Shown here one piece after another: positions 1-8,389 of a stretch of 64,000 nt of DNA. The notes under the pieces are model-generated. The model was given only the letters and a program-made list of their open reading frames with translations. It did no database searches and was not told where the DNA came from. The position numbers and the translations under genes are program-made. Source of the DNA: Tolypothrix sp. PCC 7910 (lineage in GTDB: Bacteria > Cyanobacteriota > Cyanobacteriia > Cyanobacteriales > Nostocaceae); NCBI RefSeq assembly GCF_011769525.1, contig NZ_CP050440.1, positions 4,031,501 through 4,095,500 on the forward strand, given 5' to 3'. How positions within the stretch are numbered: the first letter of the stretch is position 1; each line of letters starts with the position of its first letter.

Positions 1-79
1 ACTGGGGGATGAGGGGACAAGGGGAGAAAAGCCAATTACCCATTACCAATTACCCATTACCCATTACCCCATCCCCATT
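1..79. repeat. STRR heptamer tract
   Basis: The first bases are a GGGGA-rich stretch followed by tandem ATTACCC/ATTACCA heptamers. It lies just after the lpdA stop codon. This is the short tandemly repeated repetitive DNA known from heterocyst-forming cyanobacteria and has no coding potential. Confidence 0.85.
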
Positions 80-80
80 G

Positions 81-1508
81 TTATGCGATCGCTCTTTTGT
101 ACGCTTCGTCTAACACTTCTGAAAGTGTTGGGTGGGCGTGTACTAAGTGTGCGAGGGTATGCACAGATTGGCGGTTAGCAACGGCGGCTGAGGCTTCGTG
201 GATGAGATCTGAGGCGTGTAGTCCAAAGATGTGAACGCCTAGGACTTCTCCGGTATCTTTGCGATAAATTACCTTCGCCATACCGTCGGCTTCATTTTCT
301 GCTAAGGCTTTGGAGTTACCTTTGAAGTAACCTTTGCTAGTACCGATTTCAAAACCTTCAGCTTGGCCTAATTCCTTGGCTGCGGTTTCGGTTAAGCCGA
401 CATAGCTAACTTCTGGGTGGGTAAAAGCGGCGGCGGGGATGCTGCGATAATCAACTTCCCTGGGACGACCAACAATATTTTCCACTGCAACGATACCTTG
501 AGCAGAAGCAGCATGAGCTAGCATCATTTTGCCGTTAGCATCGCCAATTGCCCAGAGATGAGGGACAACTTCACCTGCTGACAACACTGCCATGCTGTCA
601 TTCACTGGGATAAAATTCCGGCGGTCGAGTTCTACACCCACAGATTCTAAACCGAGATTTTTGGTAGCTGGGATGCGTCCGGTAGCGACTAGACAAGCAT
701 CCACCTCGATCACATCTAAATCTTCTTTTGTTTTAAAATCAGCTAATTCAATCACTACCGGGGAACCGGGAATGACTCTTTTAGCATATATTCCCACTTT
801 TGTTTCTATATCGCGGGGGGTAATCAGCACGCGTTCAGCAAGTTTGGCAATATCTCTGTCAAATCCTGGCATGAGTTGATCTAAGGCTTCAATCATGGTG
901 ATTTCAGCGCCTAATGCCGAGTAAATATCAGAAAATTCCAAACCAATATAGCCACTGCCAATAATTGCCACCCAGTTTGGTAGCGATTCTAACTTCACAC
1001 CTTGGTCACTGGTAAAGACAGTTTTACCGTCAACTTCAATGCCTGGAGGTACGAAAGGCACAGAACCGGGAGACAGGATAATGTCTTTAGCTGTGATAGT
1101 TTTTTCACCACCATCACCAGTCACGGTGATTTTTTGAGTCCCAGCGACTTTTCCCCAGCCTCGAATAATATCAACACCCAAACGCTTGAGGCTGTTGGTT
1201 AAATCGCCTTGGATTTTGGCGACAAGATTGGTAGCATGGTTGGCGATCGCTTCTCGATCAAACTCCACATTACTAACTTGAATGCCCAAGGACTTGAGGT
1301 GGTGAGCATTACGTAACTCCCGCACACGTCCGGATGCAGCCAGCAGCGCTTTTGAAGGAATGCAGCCCCGGTTGACACAGGTTCCCCCCATATCAGCTGC
1401 TTCAATAATCGCTGTTTTCAGACCACAGCTAACGGCGTGTAGGGCTGCTCCATGTCCACCTACACCAGCGCCTATAATCACTAAATCGTAATCGAATCCC
1501 TGACTCAC
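81..1508 (-). CDS. lpdA: Dihydrolipoyl dehydrogenase (E3)
   Basis: This FAD enzyme reoxidises dihydrolipoamide with NAD+ in the pyruvate dehydrogenase complex and, in cyanobacteria, in glycine decarboxylase. The N-terminal FAD-binding GAGVGG loop is at residues 13-18. The redox disulfide motif GGTCVNRGC places the two active cysteines at about 44 and 49. A second Rossmann motif, GSGYIGLE, is in the NAD domain, and the C-terminal HAHPTLSE supplies the His-Glu pair. I chose a GTG start at 1508, giving 475 aa, the usual family length. The frame stays open 30 codons further upstream (to an ATG at 1598), but that extension is Cys/Arg-rich and unlike the family, and GGGGAAA sits just ahead of the GTG. 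The gene is alone on its strand with repeats on both sides. The start is less certain than the identity. Confidence 0.95.
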   Translation of the reverse strand: MSQGFDYDLVIIGAGVGGHGAALHAVSCGLKTAIIEAADMGGTCVNRGCIPSKALLAASGRVRELRNAHHLKSLGIQVSNVEFDREAIANHATNLVAKIQGDLTNSLKRLGVDIIRGWGKVAGTQKITVTGDGGEKTITAKDIILSPGSVPFVPPGIEVDGKTVFTSDQGVKLESLPNWVAIIGSGYIGLEFSDIYSALGAEITMIEALDQLMPGFDRDIAKLAERVLITPRDIETKVGIYAKRVIPGSPVVIELADFKTKEDLDVIEVDACLVATGRIPATKNLGLESVGVELDRRNFIPVNDSMAVLSAGEVVPHLWAIGDANGKMMLAHAASAQGIVAVENIVGRPREVDYRSIPAAAFTHPEVSYVGLTETAAKELGQAEGFEIGTSKGYFKGNSKALAENEADGMAKVIYRKDTGEVLGVHIFGLHASDLIHEASAAVANRQSVHTLAHLVHAHPTLSEVLDEAYKRAIA

Positions 1509-1696
1509 GTTAGTTTCCCCGTGTGCTTCGCCTATATATTCTCGACTTGACCTGCAATCAGCGCAACCCCTTTGATGTTCGGGTCTTACTAATTCCAATT
1601 TATGATTTACGCTAGCAGGCCAAGGGACTGAATATCTTCAGTATCATAATTTAACTTATATACTCGCTGTATCTTATACTTAAAATTCGCAAAATT

Positions 1697-1848
1697 TGGC
1701 ATTGGGAATGGGGCATTGGGCATTGGGCATTGGGCATGGGTAATGGGTAGTAGGAATTTCTCCCCTCATCCCCCTCATCTCCCTCATCCCCAATACCCAG
1801 TCACCAATCCCCAGTCACTAATCCCCAGTCACCACTCCCCACTCCCTC
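1697..1848. repeat. STRR heptamer tract
   Basis: Tandem GGGCATT units turn into CCCCTCAT and then CCCCAGTCAC units, ending one base before the next start codon. The repeat therefore forms the whole immediate leader of the SWIM gene, so no Shine-Dalgarno sequence is visible there. Confidence 0.85.
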
Positions 1849-1849
1849 C

Positions 1850-3622
1850 ATGCTAATCCCCAAGCTAAGTGAATTTACAATCCGCCGTCATGCTAACGCT
1901 AAGTCTTTCCAGCGAGGTGAGGCTTATTATGAGGCTGATGCTGTGATGTCTCTTACCCAAAGAGGTAATTTGCTGTTGGCAGAAGTTGAAGGCAATGAAA
2001 ATCATCCTTATCAAGTCCGCCTCAGTTTTGATGGAGACGGATTAACTTCTGTGAAATGCAGCTGTCCCTACGATCGCGATGGTTGGTGTAAACATATTGT
2101 AGCGACCATGCTTCTTTGTCTGCGTCAGCCAGAAAGCATTGAGGAGCGTCCGACTTTAGAACAAATGCTGAATCGTCTGGATTATAAGCAAACTCAAAGG
2201 TTGGTACAAGGGTTGGTGGGTGAATATCCTAAGTTGATTGAGGCAATCGACCGCCATGTCAATTTGATTACATACGCAAGTGTCAAACAACCAAGGGTTA
2301 AAGCAGTACTTAACAGCACAATTGATCCAAAACCCTTTGCCCAGAAAGTGCGCCAGATTCTACGGAATGCAGTGAGTGCTTGGGAAGATGGTTATGATGA
2401 TGACCCCATCACTGAAGAATTACTGAGTTTGATCCAAACTGCTGTAGATTTGTGTGAACGGGGAGATGGTAACAGTGCGATCGCAATTTTAGAGGCGATT
2501 ACTTCGGCTTGTGTGGAAAATTGGGATGATGTTGCAGACTACGGTGCTGATAATTATGAGATTCTCCCAGAATTGAATGCGGCTTGGTGTGAAGCAATTC
2601 TCACTGCGGAACTCACCCCAGAAGAAAAGGTGGATATCCAAGTTAATTTGGAAGTATGGCAAGAAGAGTGGGGCGCTGATTTTGACTTAGCTTCGGAAGC
2701 TTTGCGCCAAGGCTGGGATTACCCGACACTTGTGCAAGTTTTGCAAGGTAATATCCCCGAAATGGGTGTTTGGGAGGAACAAATCCCAGACTACGCTGAT
2801 GATTTAGCCTTAATTCGCCTCAAAATTCTCGAACGTCAGGAACGATATCAAGAATACTTGTATTTGGCAGCAGCCGAAGGACAAACCGAACAATATCTGA
2901 CAATGTTAGGGCGTTTGGGCAGAGTTGATGAAGCGATGACAGCAGCACAAGCCCAAATGAATACAATGGAAGCTGCTTTTGCTTTAGCAAAAACCCTATC
3001 ACAACAGGATTCATTATCGGAAGCCCTAGATATTGCCCAAATCGGCTTAAATTTGCCAGGAAATTGTCAGTATGAATTAGGCATTTGGACAAGTGATTTA
3101 GCTCAAGAATTAAACGATCAAGAAGCAGCTTTGTCTGCACTGATGGCTGCTTTTCAAACTAGAGCATCTTTTGTTGATTATCAAAAAATGGCAGAATTAG
3201 CTGGGGAAAACTGGGCTAATGTGAAAACAGATTTATTGCAAATTCTCCGCACATTTGGCAGTTGGGGAAGCGAAGCAGCCAGGGTAGATATTTTCTTACA
3301 TGAAGGCTTGATTGATGATGCTATTCACATTGTTAATGAATTGAGTTCTTACTATGCTGATTTAATTCACCGGGTCATGGATGCGGCAATAGCTGAAAAA
3401 CCTAACTGGGTAATTGCAAATGCGCGTCGCCGTGCAGAAATGATTATGGATGCGGCTAAAGCAGAATATTATGCTGAAGCAGTTAAGTGGTTAACAAAAG
3501 TTCGCGCCGCCTACTTGGAATGTGGGAGAAAAGCAGATTGGGATAGCTATAAAGCTAAGTTAATACAGGAGCATGGGCGTAAGCGGAAATTGATGGGATT
3601 ATTTAAGGAAAAAGGTCTGTAG
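1850..3622 (+). CDS. SWIM zinc-finger protein with helical repeats
   Basis: The 590-aa protein has a SWIM zinc finger near residues 73-85 (CSCPYDRDGWCKH, matching CxC-x(n)-CxH), preceded by the usual beta-rich lead-in. SWIM domains are zinc-binding modules predicted to contact DNA or proteins. The remainder, about residues 110-590, is alpha-helical and Ala/Leu/Glu-rich. It contains TPR-like helices (for example EAMTAAQAQM and EALDIAQIGL), as in large bacterial SWIM proteins of unknown function. There is no catalytic domain and no membrane segment. It is a single-gene unit with repeats upstream and a palindrome-rich gap downstream. A role in nucleic-acid or protein binding is inference; the exact function is unknown. 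Confidence 0.8.
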   Translation: MLIPKLSEFTIRRHANAKSFQRGEAYYEADAVMSLTQRGNLLLAEVEGNENHPYQVRLSFDGDGLTSVKCSCPYDRDGWCKHIVATMLLCLRQPESIEERPTLEQMLNRLDYKQTQRLVQGLVGEYPKLIEAIDRHVNLITYASVKQPRVKAVLNSTIDPKPFAQKVRQILRNAVSAWEDGYDDDPITEELLSLIQTAVDLCERGDGNSAIAILEAITSACVENWDDVADYGADNYEILPELNAAWCEAILTAELTPEEKVDIQVNLEVWQEEWGADFDLASEALRQGWDYPTLVQVLQGNIPEMGVWEEQIPDYADDLALIRLKILERQERYQEYLYLAAAEGQTEQYLTMLGRLGRVDEAMTAAQAQMNTMEAAFALAKTLSQQDSLSEALDIAQIGLNLPGNCQYELGIWTSDLAQELNDQEAALSALMAAFQTRASFVDYQKMAELAGENWANVKTDLLQILRTFGSWGSEAARVDIFLHEGLIDDAIHIVNELSSYYADLIHRVMDAAIAEKPNWVIANARRRAEMIMDAAKAEYYAEAVKWLTKVRAAYLECGRKADWDSYKAKLIQEHGRKRKLMGLFKEKGL

Positions 3623-3774
3623 TCAGAGGAGGTTAAAGGGGAAAAGTTGATTTTTGCTTTATTAAATGCATTTATATTTATTTTTGCTAGCAAAGAATAT
3701 GACATTTTAAATTACCATTTGGTTTATGGAATTTCACCACCAGTTAAATGATTTTTATATTCTTCTAAACTAGA

Positions 3775-3872
3775 GGCTATTTGAAAAAAGAACGCGACAG
3801 ATTGTAGGGGCAAGGCAATGCCTTGCCCTCTAGAATATATTGATGTATCGCAAACCTTATTTGATTTGGTAT
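3775..3872 (-). repeat. Interspersed ~100-bp palindromic repeat, copy A
   Basis: This is the reverse-orientation copy of a family also present at 14220, 20461 and 52161. Shared parts, in order on this strand, are a GAAAAAAGAACGCG end, a hairpin core GGGGCAAGGCA/TGCCTTGCCC, AGAATATATTGATG and a TTTGGTAT end. The left end here has decayed and lacks ATACCAA. Confidence 0.7.
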
Positions 3873-4166
3873 TAGATATTTTGTAGGGTGTGTTGTCGCG
3901 TAGCGCAACGCACCATCGATAATTTAAAAAGGTGCGTTAGCAAGTCCATTAAATATCAGAATTTTCCTAGCTATTCGTTAGGGAAAGTAAGGGCAAGGCA
4001 CTGCCTTGCCCCTACATATTTGTTGCTTGATTGTTTAAAATTGGTCAGCTATGCCATATTTAAATCACATAATTTTGATAGGCAATATGTCCAGCCTATA
4101 ACATTTATCGATATTCTAGAGATGCAACATAGATGTGGTTTAGCTGATAAATTTCACGCAGCTATA
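3873..4166. repeat. Gap with two small palindromes
   Basis: Two hairpin-forming repeats lie here. One, at 3887-3914, pairs GGTGTGTTG with CAACGCACC. The other, at 3990-4013, pairs GGGCAAGGCA with TGCCTTGCCC and matches the core of the ~100-bp repeat family. An open frame across them has no recognisable protein character. Confidence 0.6.
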
Positions 4167-4562
4167 TTAGGCAGTTACTACATGATCATTTGCGTTTTTT
4201 TCTGCACTATTTTTTAAGCGGGTTAATCTGCTTTTGCGGATGCGATCGCTTTCTTTAACGCCACCTACAAGCTCATATTCACTGCTGTCTTTGCCGTATT
4301 TGAAACCAACCCCCACCAGCATTTTATCTGAAATCAGGCTTAAGCTCTTTTCCATCTCGTCTAGCTTTGTTCTAGAAGAGTCAATTGCAGCTATAGCATC
4401 GTTATATTCATTCAGCATCGTTTGAAATTGCTGCATTAATTGAGTTAGGTTTTGCAAGTTGCAGTTATCATCAAAAGTTATATTTGGATCAATAGCTTTC
4501 ATCCTGGTGACTCTAAACTGAGCTTTTTCTAAAATCCGGGATGTACGTTGCTTACGAGCCAT
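4167..4562 (-). CDS. Conserved hypothetical protein, coiled coil
   Basis: I do not recognise a named domain in this 131-aa protein. It starts with a basic segment (MARKQRTSR), followed by a heptad-like helical region about residues 35-85 that suggests a short coiled coil. A Gly-containing motif, GVGFKYGKDSSEYELVGG, and a second basic stretch (RIRKSRLTR) come near the end. It is soluble with no signal peptide. ATG is the start, and TACTCC on the plus strand just upstream reads as a GGAGTA ribosome-binding site on the coding strand. The GKDSSEYELVGG segment followed by Arg/Lys resembles small cyanobacterial proteins often found near mobile or accessory genes. No function is assigned. It is the only gene between two repeat-rich gaps. 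Confidence 0.6.
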   Translation of the reverse strand: MARKQRTSRILEKAQFRVTRMKAIDPNITFDDNCNLQNLTQLMQQFQTMLNEYNDAIAAIDSSRTKLDEMEKSLSLISDKMLVGVGFKYGKDSSEYELVGGVKESDRIRKSRLTRLKNSAEKNANDHVVTA

Positions 4563-4821
4563 ATTCTACTCCTTCACTAGCTCTCAAAAGCTAGTTTGGC
4601 TCAATTAAGCTATATTCCGGTTCAGCAAAAATCGCAAATTTTTTAGATAATTTTTGATTTATACCAGTGATTATTCTGAATTTCATCACTCAGGGCTGAT
4701 TTTCAGAGAAATAATGTATTTAAGTTTCAGCAATATGCGATTATAACTGGGTAGGTGATGCCTACAATAGGCTCAACCTCTGCACTTTTATGTAGGGTTA
4801 AGTGCGATCGCTTCAACAATA
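4563..4821. other. AT-rich gap before the 21-bp array
   Basis: No gene is apparent. The stretch probably contains the promoter of the 131-aa gene reading left. I see nothing else certain in it. Confidence 0.4.
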
Positions 4822-4989
4822 AGCCTTAATGGTCGAGGTTTAAGGGTTAATGTTGTAACTTTAAGGCTTAATGTTCAAGCATTAAGGGTTAATGTTGTAA
4901 CTTTAAGGCTTAATGGTCAAGCATTAAGCCTTAATGGTCGAGGTTTAAGGCTTAATGTTGTAACCTTAAGGCTTAATCTTGTAAGGTTG
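4822..4989. repeat. Array of eight 21-bp units
   Basis: Eight contiguous 21-bp units run without spacers, built on AGG(C/G)TTAATG followed by a variable middle and ending in TTA. The junctions create TTAAGGCTTAA or its complement TTAAGCCTTAA, so units read alike on both strands. Middles alternate between TTGTAAC, TTCAAGC, GTCAAGC and GTCGAGG types. The array sits in the gap behind the caspase gene, and HIP1 sites bracket it. Confidence 0.85.
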
Positions 4990-5080
4990 ATGACTAAAGT
5001 TAATTGGCGATCGCATTTCGTTCAAGCTGGGGCGATCGCACTTTACAATAGTTTTCGCATATTTGAACCACATCTGTTGT

Positions 5081-5138
5081 AGGGGCACGGCACGATAAGA
5101 TATGTGTATCTCTGAAAGTCTGTGGATGCCATGCCCCT
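5081..5138. repeat. Hairpin repeat beside the caspase stop
   Basis: AGGGGCACGGCA and TGCCATGCCCCT are inverted arms around a 34-base loop. They lie just past the caspase stop codon, so the hairpin may stabilise or end its transcript. It resembles the core of the ~100-bp repeat family. Confidence 0.5.
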
Positions 5139-5159
5139 CAAAACCTTAGGTGTTAAACT

Positions 5160-6752
5160 TTACAAGTCTCGATGAGAGAGAAGAGAAGACCACGAGAAGA
5201 CCAACCCCGCAAGAAACGCATCTAAGCTCGGAAGGTGTCCTCTATGGGCTGAAGTATCAAAAGTGACTTTCGTGTAACTTATCCAGCGGCTTTCCACTCT
5301 CCATCCTACGCGATCGCCAAATTTCTCCCAGGCTTCTTTGTAATACTTACCGTCAGGCTTACCACCAACGCTTAAGTAAATTTCCTTTTGAATACTGAAG
5401 CCAAAGCGCCCATCGCTATATTTTACCCATAAACGGTCAATCGTGCAGAGGTCTGTACAAGGAAAGTTGAATAGTTCTTCAGACTTAAAGTAATCACCTT
5501 CCTGCTTACCTACAGCCTGAATCATCACTCGATATGTTTCCATATCAGCGTCTTTCCAGTTCCCTGCTGCTAAGAGGTCGCGTAGTGTCGTATAATCTAC
5601 GCCTTTTTCTGAACTAAGGTCATCTTCTCCTTGGGGTTTCGGTTGCTTAGTGTCAATTGCCGAAATTGACTGCTGAGGAATCAAGCGATTATTTATAGCT
5701 TTAACATCCTCATCTCGCAGTTTAAGAATTTGTTGTAATCGCTGTAAATCATCAAGAGTTCCATCACTAAGAATCGGTTCTTCTTCCAATGCTTCAGTCA
5801 GAGTTTGTTCGTATTCCTGCAAGCTTTCTTTTAACTCACGGAATGGTTTAAGAACATCTTCTTCTATTGCGGCGGCTACTGAGAGATTTAACCCCAACTC
5901 CTTTTGTCTACGAATTAAAACTTTGCGTCCCACAACAGAAACGCGACCATTTCTAACACGTTGCTCAACTTCTTTGCGATACTCTAATTGTGGATCGCCT
6001 ACTGGTGCTTTAGCTAGGCGAATTGTATAACCTTCCCGAACTGCAAAAATTTCTGGCTTCATCGCTGGTTTTGCTTCCAGCACCTTGCGCTTGGCATATT
6101 CATGCAGTTCAGCTACAGTCACAAAACCATCGTTATCATTATCAGCTGCGCCTGTTTCAATTCCCTCAATTAAATAGCGGGTGTAAACTCCGCCTCCCGA
6201 ATCTTCAAAGGATTTTTGTGTAGCTGTGGAAGAGGTTAACACAGCTCTACCTTCACCACCTAATTGCTCAACAATTTCATTTGTAATGCTGAGATTAGAA
6301 ATTTCTTTAGCACTCATTCCCTCAGCAAAAGCACCGCTAAAGCAACAGTCAAGAATTAATACTTGTCGCTTAGATTTACTGCGATTCATATAATTTTGAT
6401 GGATGAATTTAGCATCTACTGCTGTACCAATTCTGACTGAACCCTGGGGATTGATTTGAGTATTGCGGCTGACAAAAAATAAACTTCCGTCTTCATGTCT
6501 GTAGCCATGTCCAGAAAAATAAAGCAGCACTACGTCTTCTTTTTGACATTTTTCCATGAATAGCTGCTCAATTTCTGAGCGCATGGTATCGGAATCAGGA
6601 TTAGGCAAAAATTTAACTTCATCAAACCCGCCTATTTCTGAATGCTGCAAAACACGCTGCATTGCTTCAATATCTTTGACTACTCCAGATAAATTATTTA
6701 TATTCGGAGACTCATATTCACTAGCACCAATTAGCAATGCATATTTCGCCAT
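5160..6752 (-). CDS. Caspase-like protease with EF-hand loop and GUN4 domain
   Basis: The 530-aa protein starts with a peptidase C14 (orthocaspase/metacaspase) domain, about residues 1-245. The catalytic His is H82 in FSGHG and the catalytic Cys is C137 in LDCCFSG. Within that domain, residues 204-215 (DNDNDGFVTVAE) match a 12-residue EF-hand calcium loop at every ligand position. A helical linker, about 255-380, follows. The C-terminus, about 385-530, is a GUN4-like domain: it begins DYTTLRDLLAAGNW and contains the family's CTDLCTIDRLW-type stretch, GWRVESRW and a GHLPS tail. Caspase homologues cleave after Arg/Lys or Asp, and GUN4 domains bind Mg-porphyrins in chlorophyll synthesis. A protease sensing Ca2+ and tetrapyrroles is inference. 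The start is ATG at 6752. It is a single gene. Confidence 0.9.
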   Translation of the reverse strand: MAKYALLIGASEYESPNINNLSGVVKDIEAMQRVLQHSEIGGFDEVKFLPNPDSDTMRSEIEQLFMEKCQKEDVVLLYFSGHGYRHEDGSLFFVSRNTQINPQGSVRIGTAVDAKFIHQNYMNRSKSKRQVLILDCCFSGAFAEGMSAKEISNLSITNEIVEQLGGEGRAVLTSSTATQKSFEDSGGGVYTRYLIEGIETGAADNDNDGFVTVAELHEYAKRKVLEAKPAMKPEIFAVREGYTIRLAKAPVGDPQLEYRKEVEQRVRNGRVSVVGRKVLIRRQKELGLNLSVAAAIEEDVLKPFRELKESLQEYEQTLTEALEEEPILSDGTLDDLQRLQQILKLRDEDVKAINNRLIPQQSISAIDTKQPKPQGEDDLSSEKGVDYTTLRDLLAAGNWKDADMETYRVMIQAVGKQEGDYFKSEELFNFPCTDLCTIDRLWVKYSDGRFGFSIQKEIYLSVGGKPDGKYYKEAWEKFGDRVGWRVESRWISYTKVTFDTSAHRGHLPSLDAFLAGLVFSWSSLLSHRDL

Positions 6753-7015
6753 TTTGCTTGCTTAGTTCCGTTAAAATACGCGAATTTTCTCTAATTCTAT
6801 ATTTTATACAGGATAAAGCCGAGGGATTCCGTAGAGTTGCGACGGTTAAGCTTGAGGTTGAATTGTTGGTGGTGCGTTGCGCTGCGCGACTGCTGCACAG
6901 ATCCCCGACTTTTTGAAAAAGTCGGGGATCTAAATCCCGCTAAAGAGTAAGTGACATTTCGCCCCACGCTATTTAAATTAAAGGGGCGATCGCACTTTGA
7001 ATTTTGCTTTTTAAA
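6753..7015. repeat. Gap with a 33-bp palindrome
   Basis: The gap holds the caspase promoter region reading left. At 6899-6931 it also has a perfect palindrome (arms AGATCCCCGACTTTTT) that recurs at 47339-47371. A GCGTTGCGCTGCGCGA stretch beside it is another common cyanobacterial repeat sequence. Confidence 0.6.
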
Positions 7016-7102
7016 CGGAGAGGGAGGGATTCGAACCCTCGTAGAAGTTGCCTCCTAACAGCATTTCCAGTGCTGCGCCTTCAACCACTCGGCCACCTCT
7101 CC
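7016..7102 (-). tRNA. tRNA-Ser(GGA)
   Basis: The complementary strand folds as an 87-nt class II tRNA. The 7-bp acceptor stem pairs GGAGAGG with CCTCTCC and the discriminator is G, as expected for serine. The T-loop is TTCGAAT, the variable arm is long, and the anticodon loop CTGGAAA places GGA as the anticodon, reading UCC/UCU. CCA is not encoded. Confidence 0.97.
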
Positions 7103-7196
7103 AGGTGCCACGATTTACAATTCTAAGATGAAATCGCAAAAAATGCAAAGATAATTAAGAAGATATTTGAGAAAAAATCAAAAGTTCCCAATCATC

Positions 7197-7565
7197 ATGT
7201 CCCAAACATACACGATTAGAGTTCGCGATCGCAATACTGGCAAGGAATACACCCTTCAAGTGCCGGAAGACCGATACATTTTGCACAGTGCTGAACAACA
7301 AGGAACAGAATTGCCGTTTTCTTGCCGCAATGGTGCTTGTACTACTTGTGCTGTGCGGGTGCTGTCTGGAGAAATTTACCAGCCAGAGGCAATTGGACTA
7401 TCGCCAGAGTTGCGGCGCAAGGGATATGCCTTATTATGTGTGAGTTATCCCCGTTCGGATATAGAAGTGGAAACCCAAGACGAAGATGAAGTTTATGAAC
7501 TTCAGTTTGGACGCTTTTTTGCACGGGGGAAAGTTAGGGCGGGTTTACCGTTGGATGAAGACTAA
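7197..7565 (+). CDS. Plant-type [2Fe-2S] ferredoxin with C-terminal extension
   Basis: This is an electron carrier. Residues 1-95 form the beta-grasp ferredoxin fold, with cluster ligands C43, C48, C51 and C81 (motif CRNGACTTC, then the distant LLC). The protein is 122 aa from the ATG at 7197. It is longer than the 97-99 aa photosynthetic ferredoxin because of a tail ending GLPLDED. That tail recalls the FdC2-like ferredoxins with C-terminal extensions, but I cannot confirm that subgroup. The frame continues 10 codons upstream to a TTG, which I reject because family proteins begin near SQTYTIRV. The gene follows tRNA-Ser on the opposite strand and lies 113 bases before the nuclease-like gene, with which it could be co-transcribed. 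The electron partner is unknown. Confidence 0.85.
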   Translation: MSQTYTIRVRDRNTGKEYTLQVPEDRYILHSAEQQGTELPFSCRNGACTTCAVRVLSGEIYQPEAIGLSPELRRKGYALLCVSYPRSDIEVETQDEDEVYELQFGRFFARGKVRAGLPLDED

Positions 7566-7678
7566 ACAATTGAAAATACACAATTCAAAATCAAGAGATG
7601 CAATCTTGGCAATCCTGGCTATTGATTAGTGGCTGTCGGCAGGGTAGATATAACGGTGTGAAGGTACAAATTCAGGCT

Positions 7679-8224
7679 ATGGCAGCGCATTTTGGCGTAT
7701 TAGTGCGAAAAATATTAATTTTGGCTTGCCTATTACTGCTAGTGAGTTGTCAAGGCAAAAGCCAGCCTACAGCTAATCAAGCACAGGTAAAAGTGGCGCG
7801 GGTGGTGAGTGGGCAAAGTTTGGAAGTATTAGGCATGGCTGAACAACCAAACTTAATTTCCCAAGTGCGATTAATTGGTATTGAAGCACCAGATCTCCGC
7901 CAGCGCCCTTGGGGTGATGATGCCAAAGACGAATTAGAGAAAATGATTGGAGGCGCAGAACAAATTGTCACCCTAGAGTTTGACATAGAAGGCAAAGACA
8001 AAATTGGTCGGACTGTAGCCTATGTATGGAAAGATAAATTGTTATTAAACGAAGAAATAGTCAAAAAAGGCTATGCATTATTTGTACCGCGATCGCCTAA
8101 TCACAAATACGACCAACGTTTAGAACGCGCCCAACAATGGGCAAGAATTATGGGACAAGGAATTTGGCAACCAGAAAAACCCATGCGCCTGACTCCCGCT
8201 GAGTTTCGGAGGCAGTATCGGTGA
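7679..8224 (+). CDS. Thermonuclease-family (SNase) lipoprotein
   Basis: The protein has an N-terminal hydrophobic segment ending in a lipobox (LLLLVSC, Cys about 24), so it is probably a lipid-anchored envelope protein. An OB-fold SNase domain follows, about residues 40-165, with the family signatures VRLIGIEAPD and GRTVAYVW. The arginines match catalytic positions of staphylococcal nuclease. The acidic residue after Pro is Asp where the model enzyme has Glu43, so strong nuclease activity is uncertain. Late motifs include KGYALFVP and GIWQ. The frame is open from an ATG at 7598, and GTG 7658 is another candidate. I prefer the ATG at 7679 because it places the basic residues and hydrophobic core as a normal signal peptide. 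STRR repeats follow directly. Confidence 0.75.
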   Translation: MAAHFGVLVRKILILACLLLLVSCQGKSQPTANQAQVKVARVVSGQSLEVLGMAEQPNLISQVRLIGIEAPDLRQRPWGDDAKDELEKMIGGAEQIVTLEFDIEGKDKIGRTVAYVWKDKLLLNEEIVKKGYALFVPRSPNHKYDQRLERAQQWARIMGQGIWQPEKPMRLTPAEFRRQYR

Positions 8225-8385
8225 GTGGGGGGTTGGGGATTGGGGACTGGGGACTGGGGACTGGGGGACAAGGAGACAAGGAGAGAAATTACAATACCGA
8301 TTACCAATTACCAATTACCAATTACCAATTACCAATTACCCATGCCCAATGCCCAATGCCCCATGCCCAATAACAAATAACAAAT
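8225..8385. repeat. STRR heptamer tract
   Basis: GGGGACT units, then ATTACCA units, then CCCAATG/CCCATG units and finally AATAACA copies fill the whole space between the nuclease-like gene and the phosphatase gene. It leaves no obvious Shine-Dalgarno site for the latter. Confidence 0.85.
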
Positions 8386-8389
8386 AAAA

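Noticed and set aside
3888-4217. A 109-codon plus-strand open frame
   Set aside because: It starts inside a dispersed palindrome, runs through a second one and overlaps the end of the opposite-strand 131-aa gene. The composition is not protein-like.
4822-4989. Possible CRISPR array
   Set aside because: Units of 21 bp are directly joined with no unique spacers, and there are no cas genes in the window.
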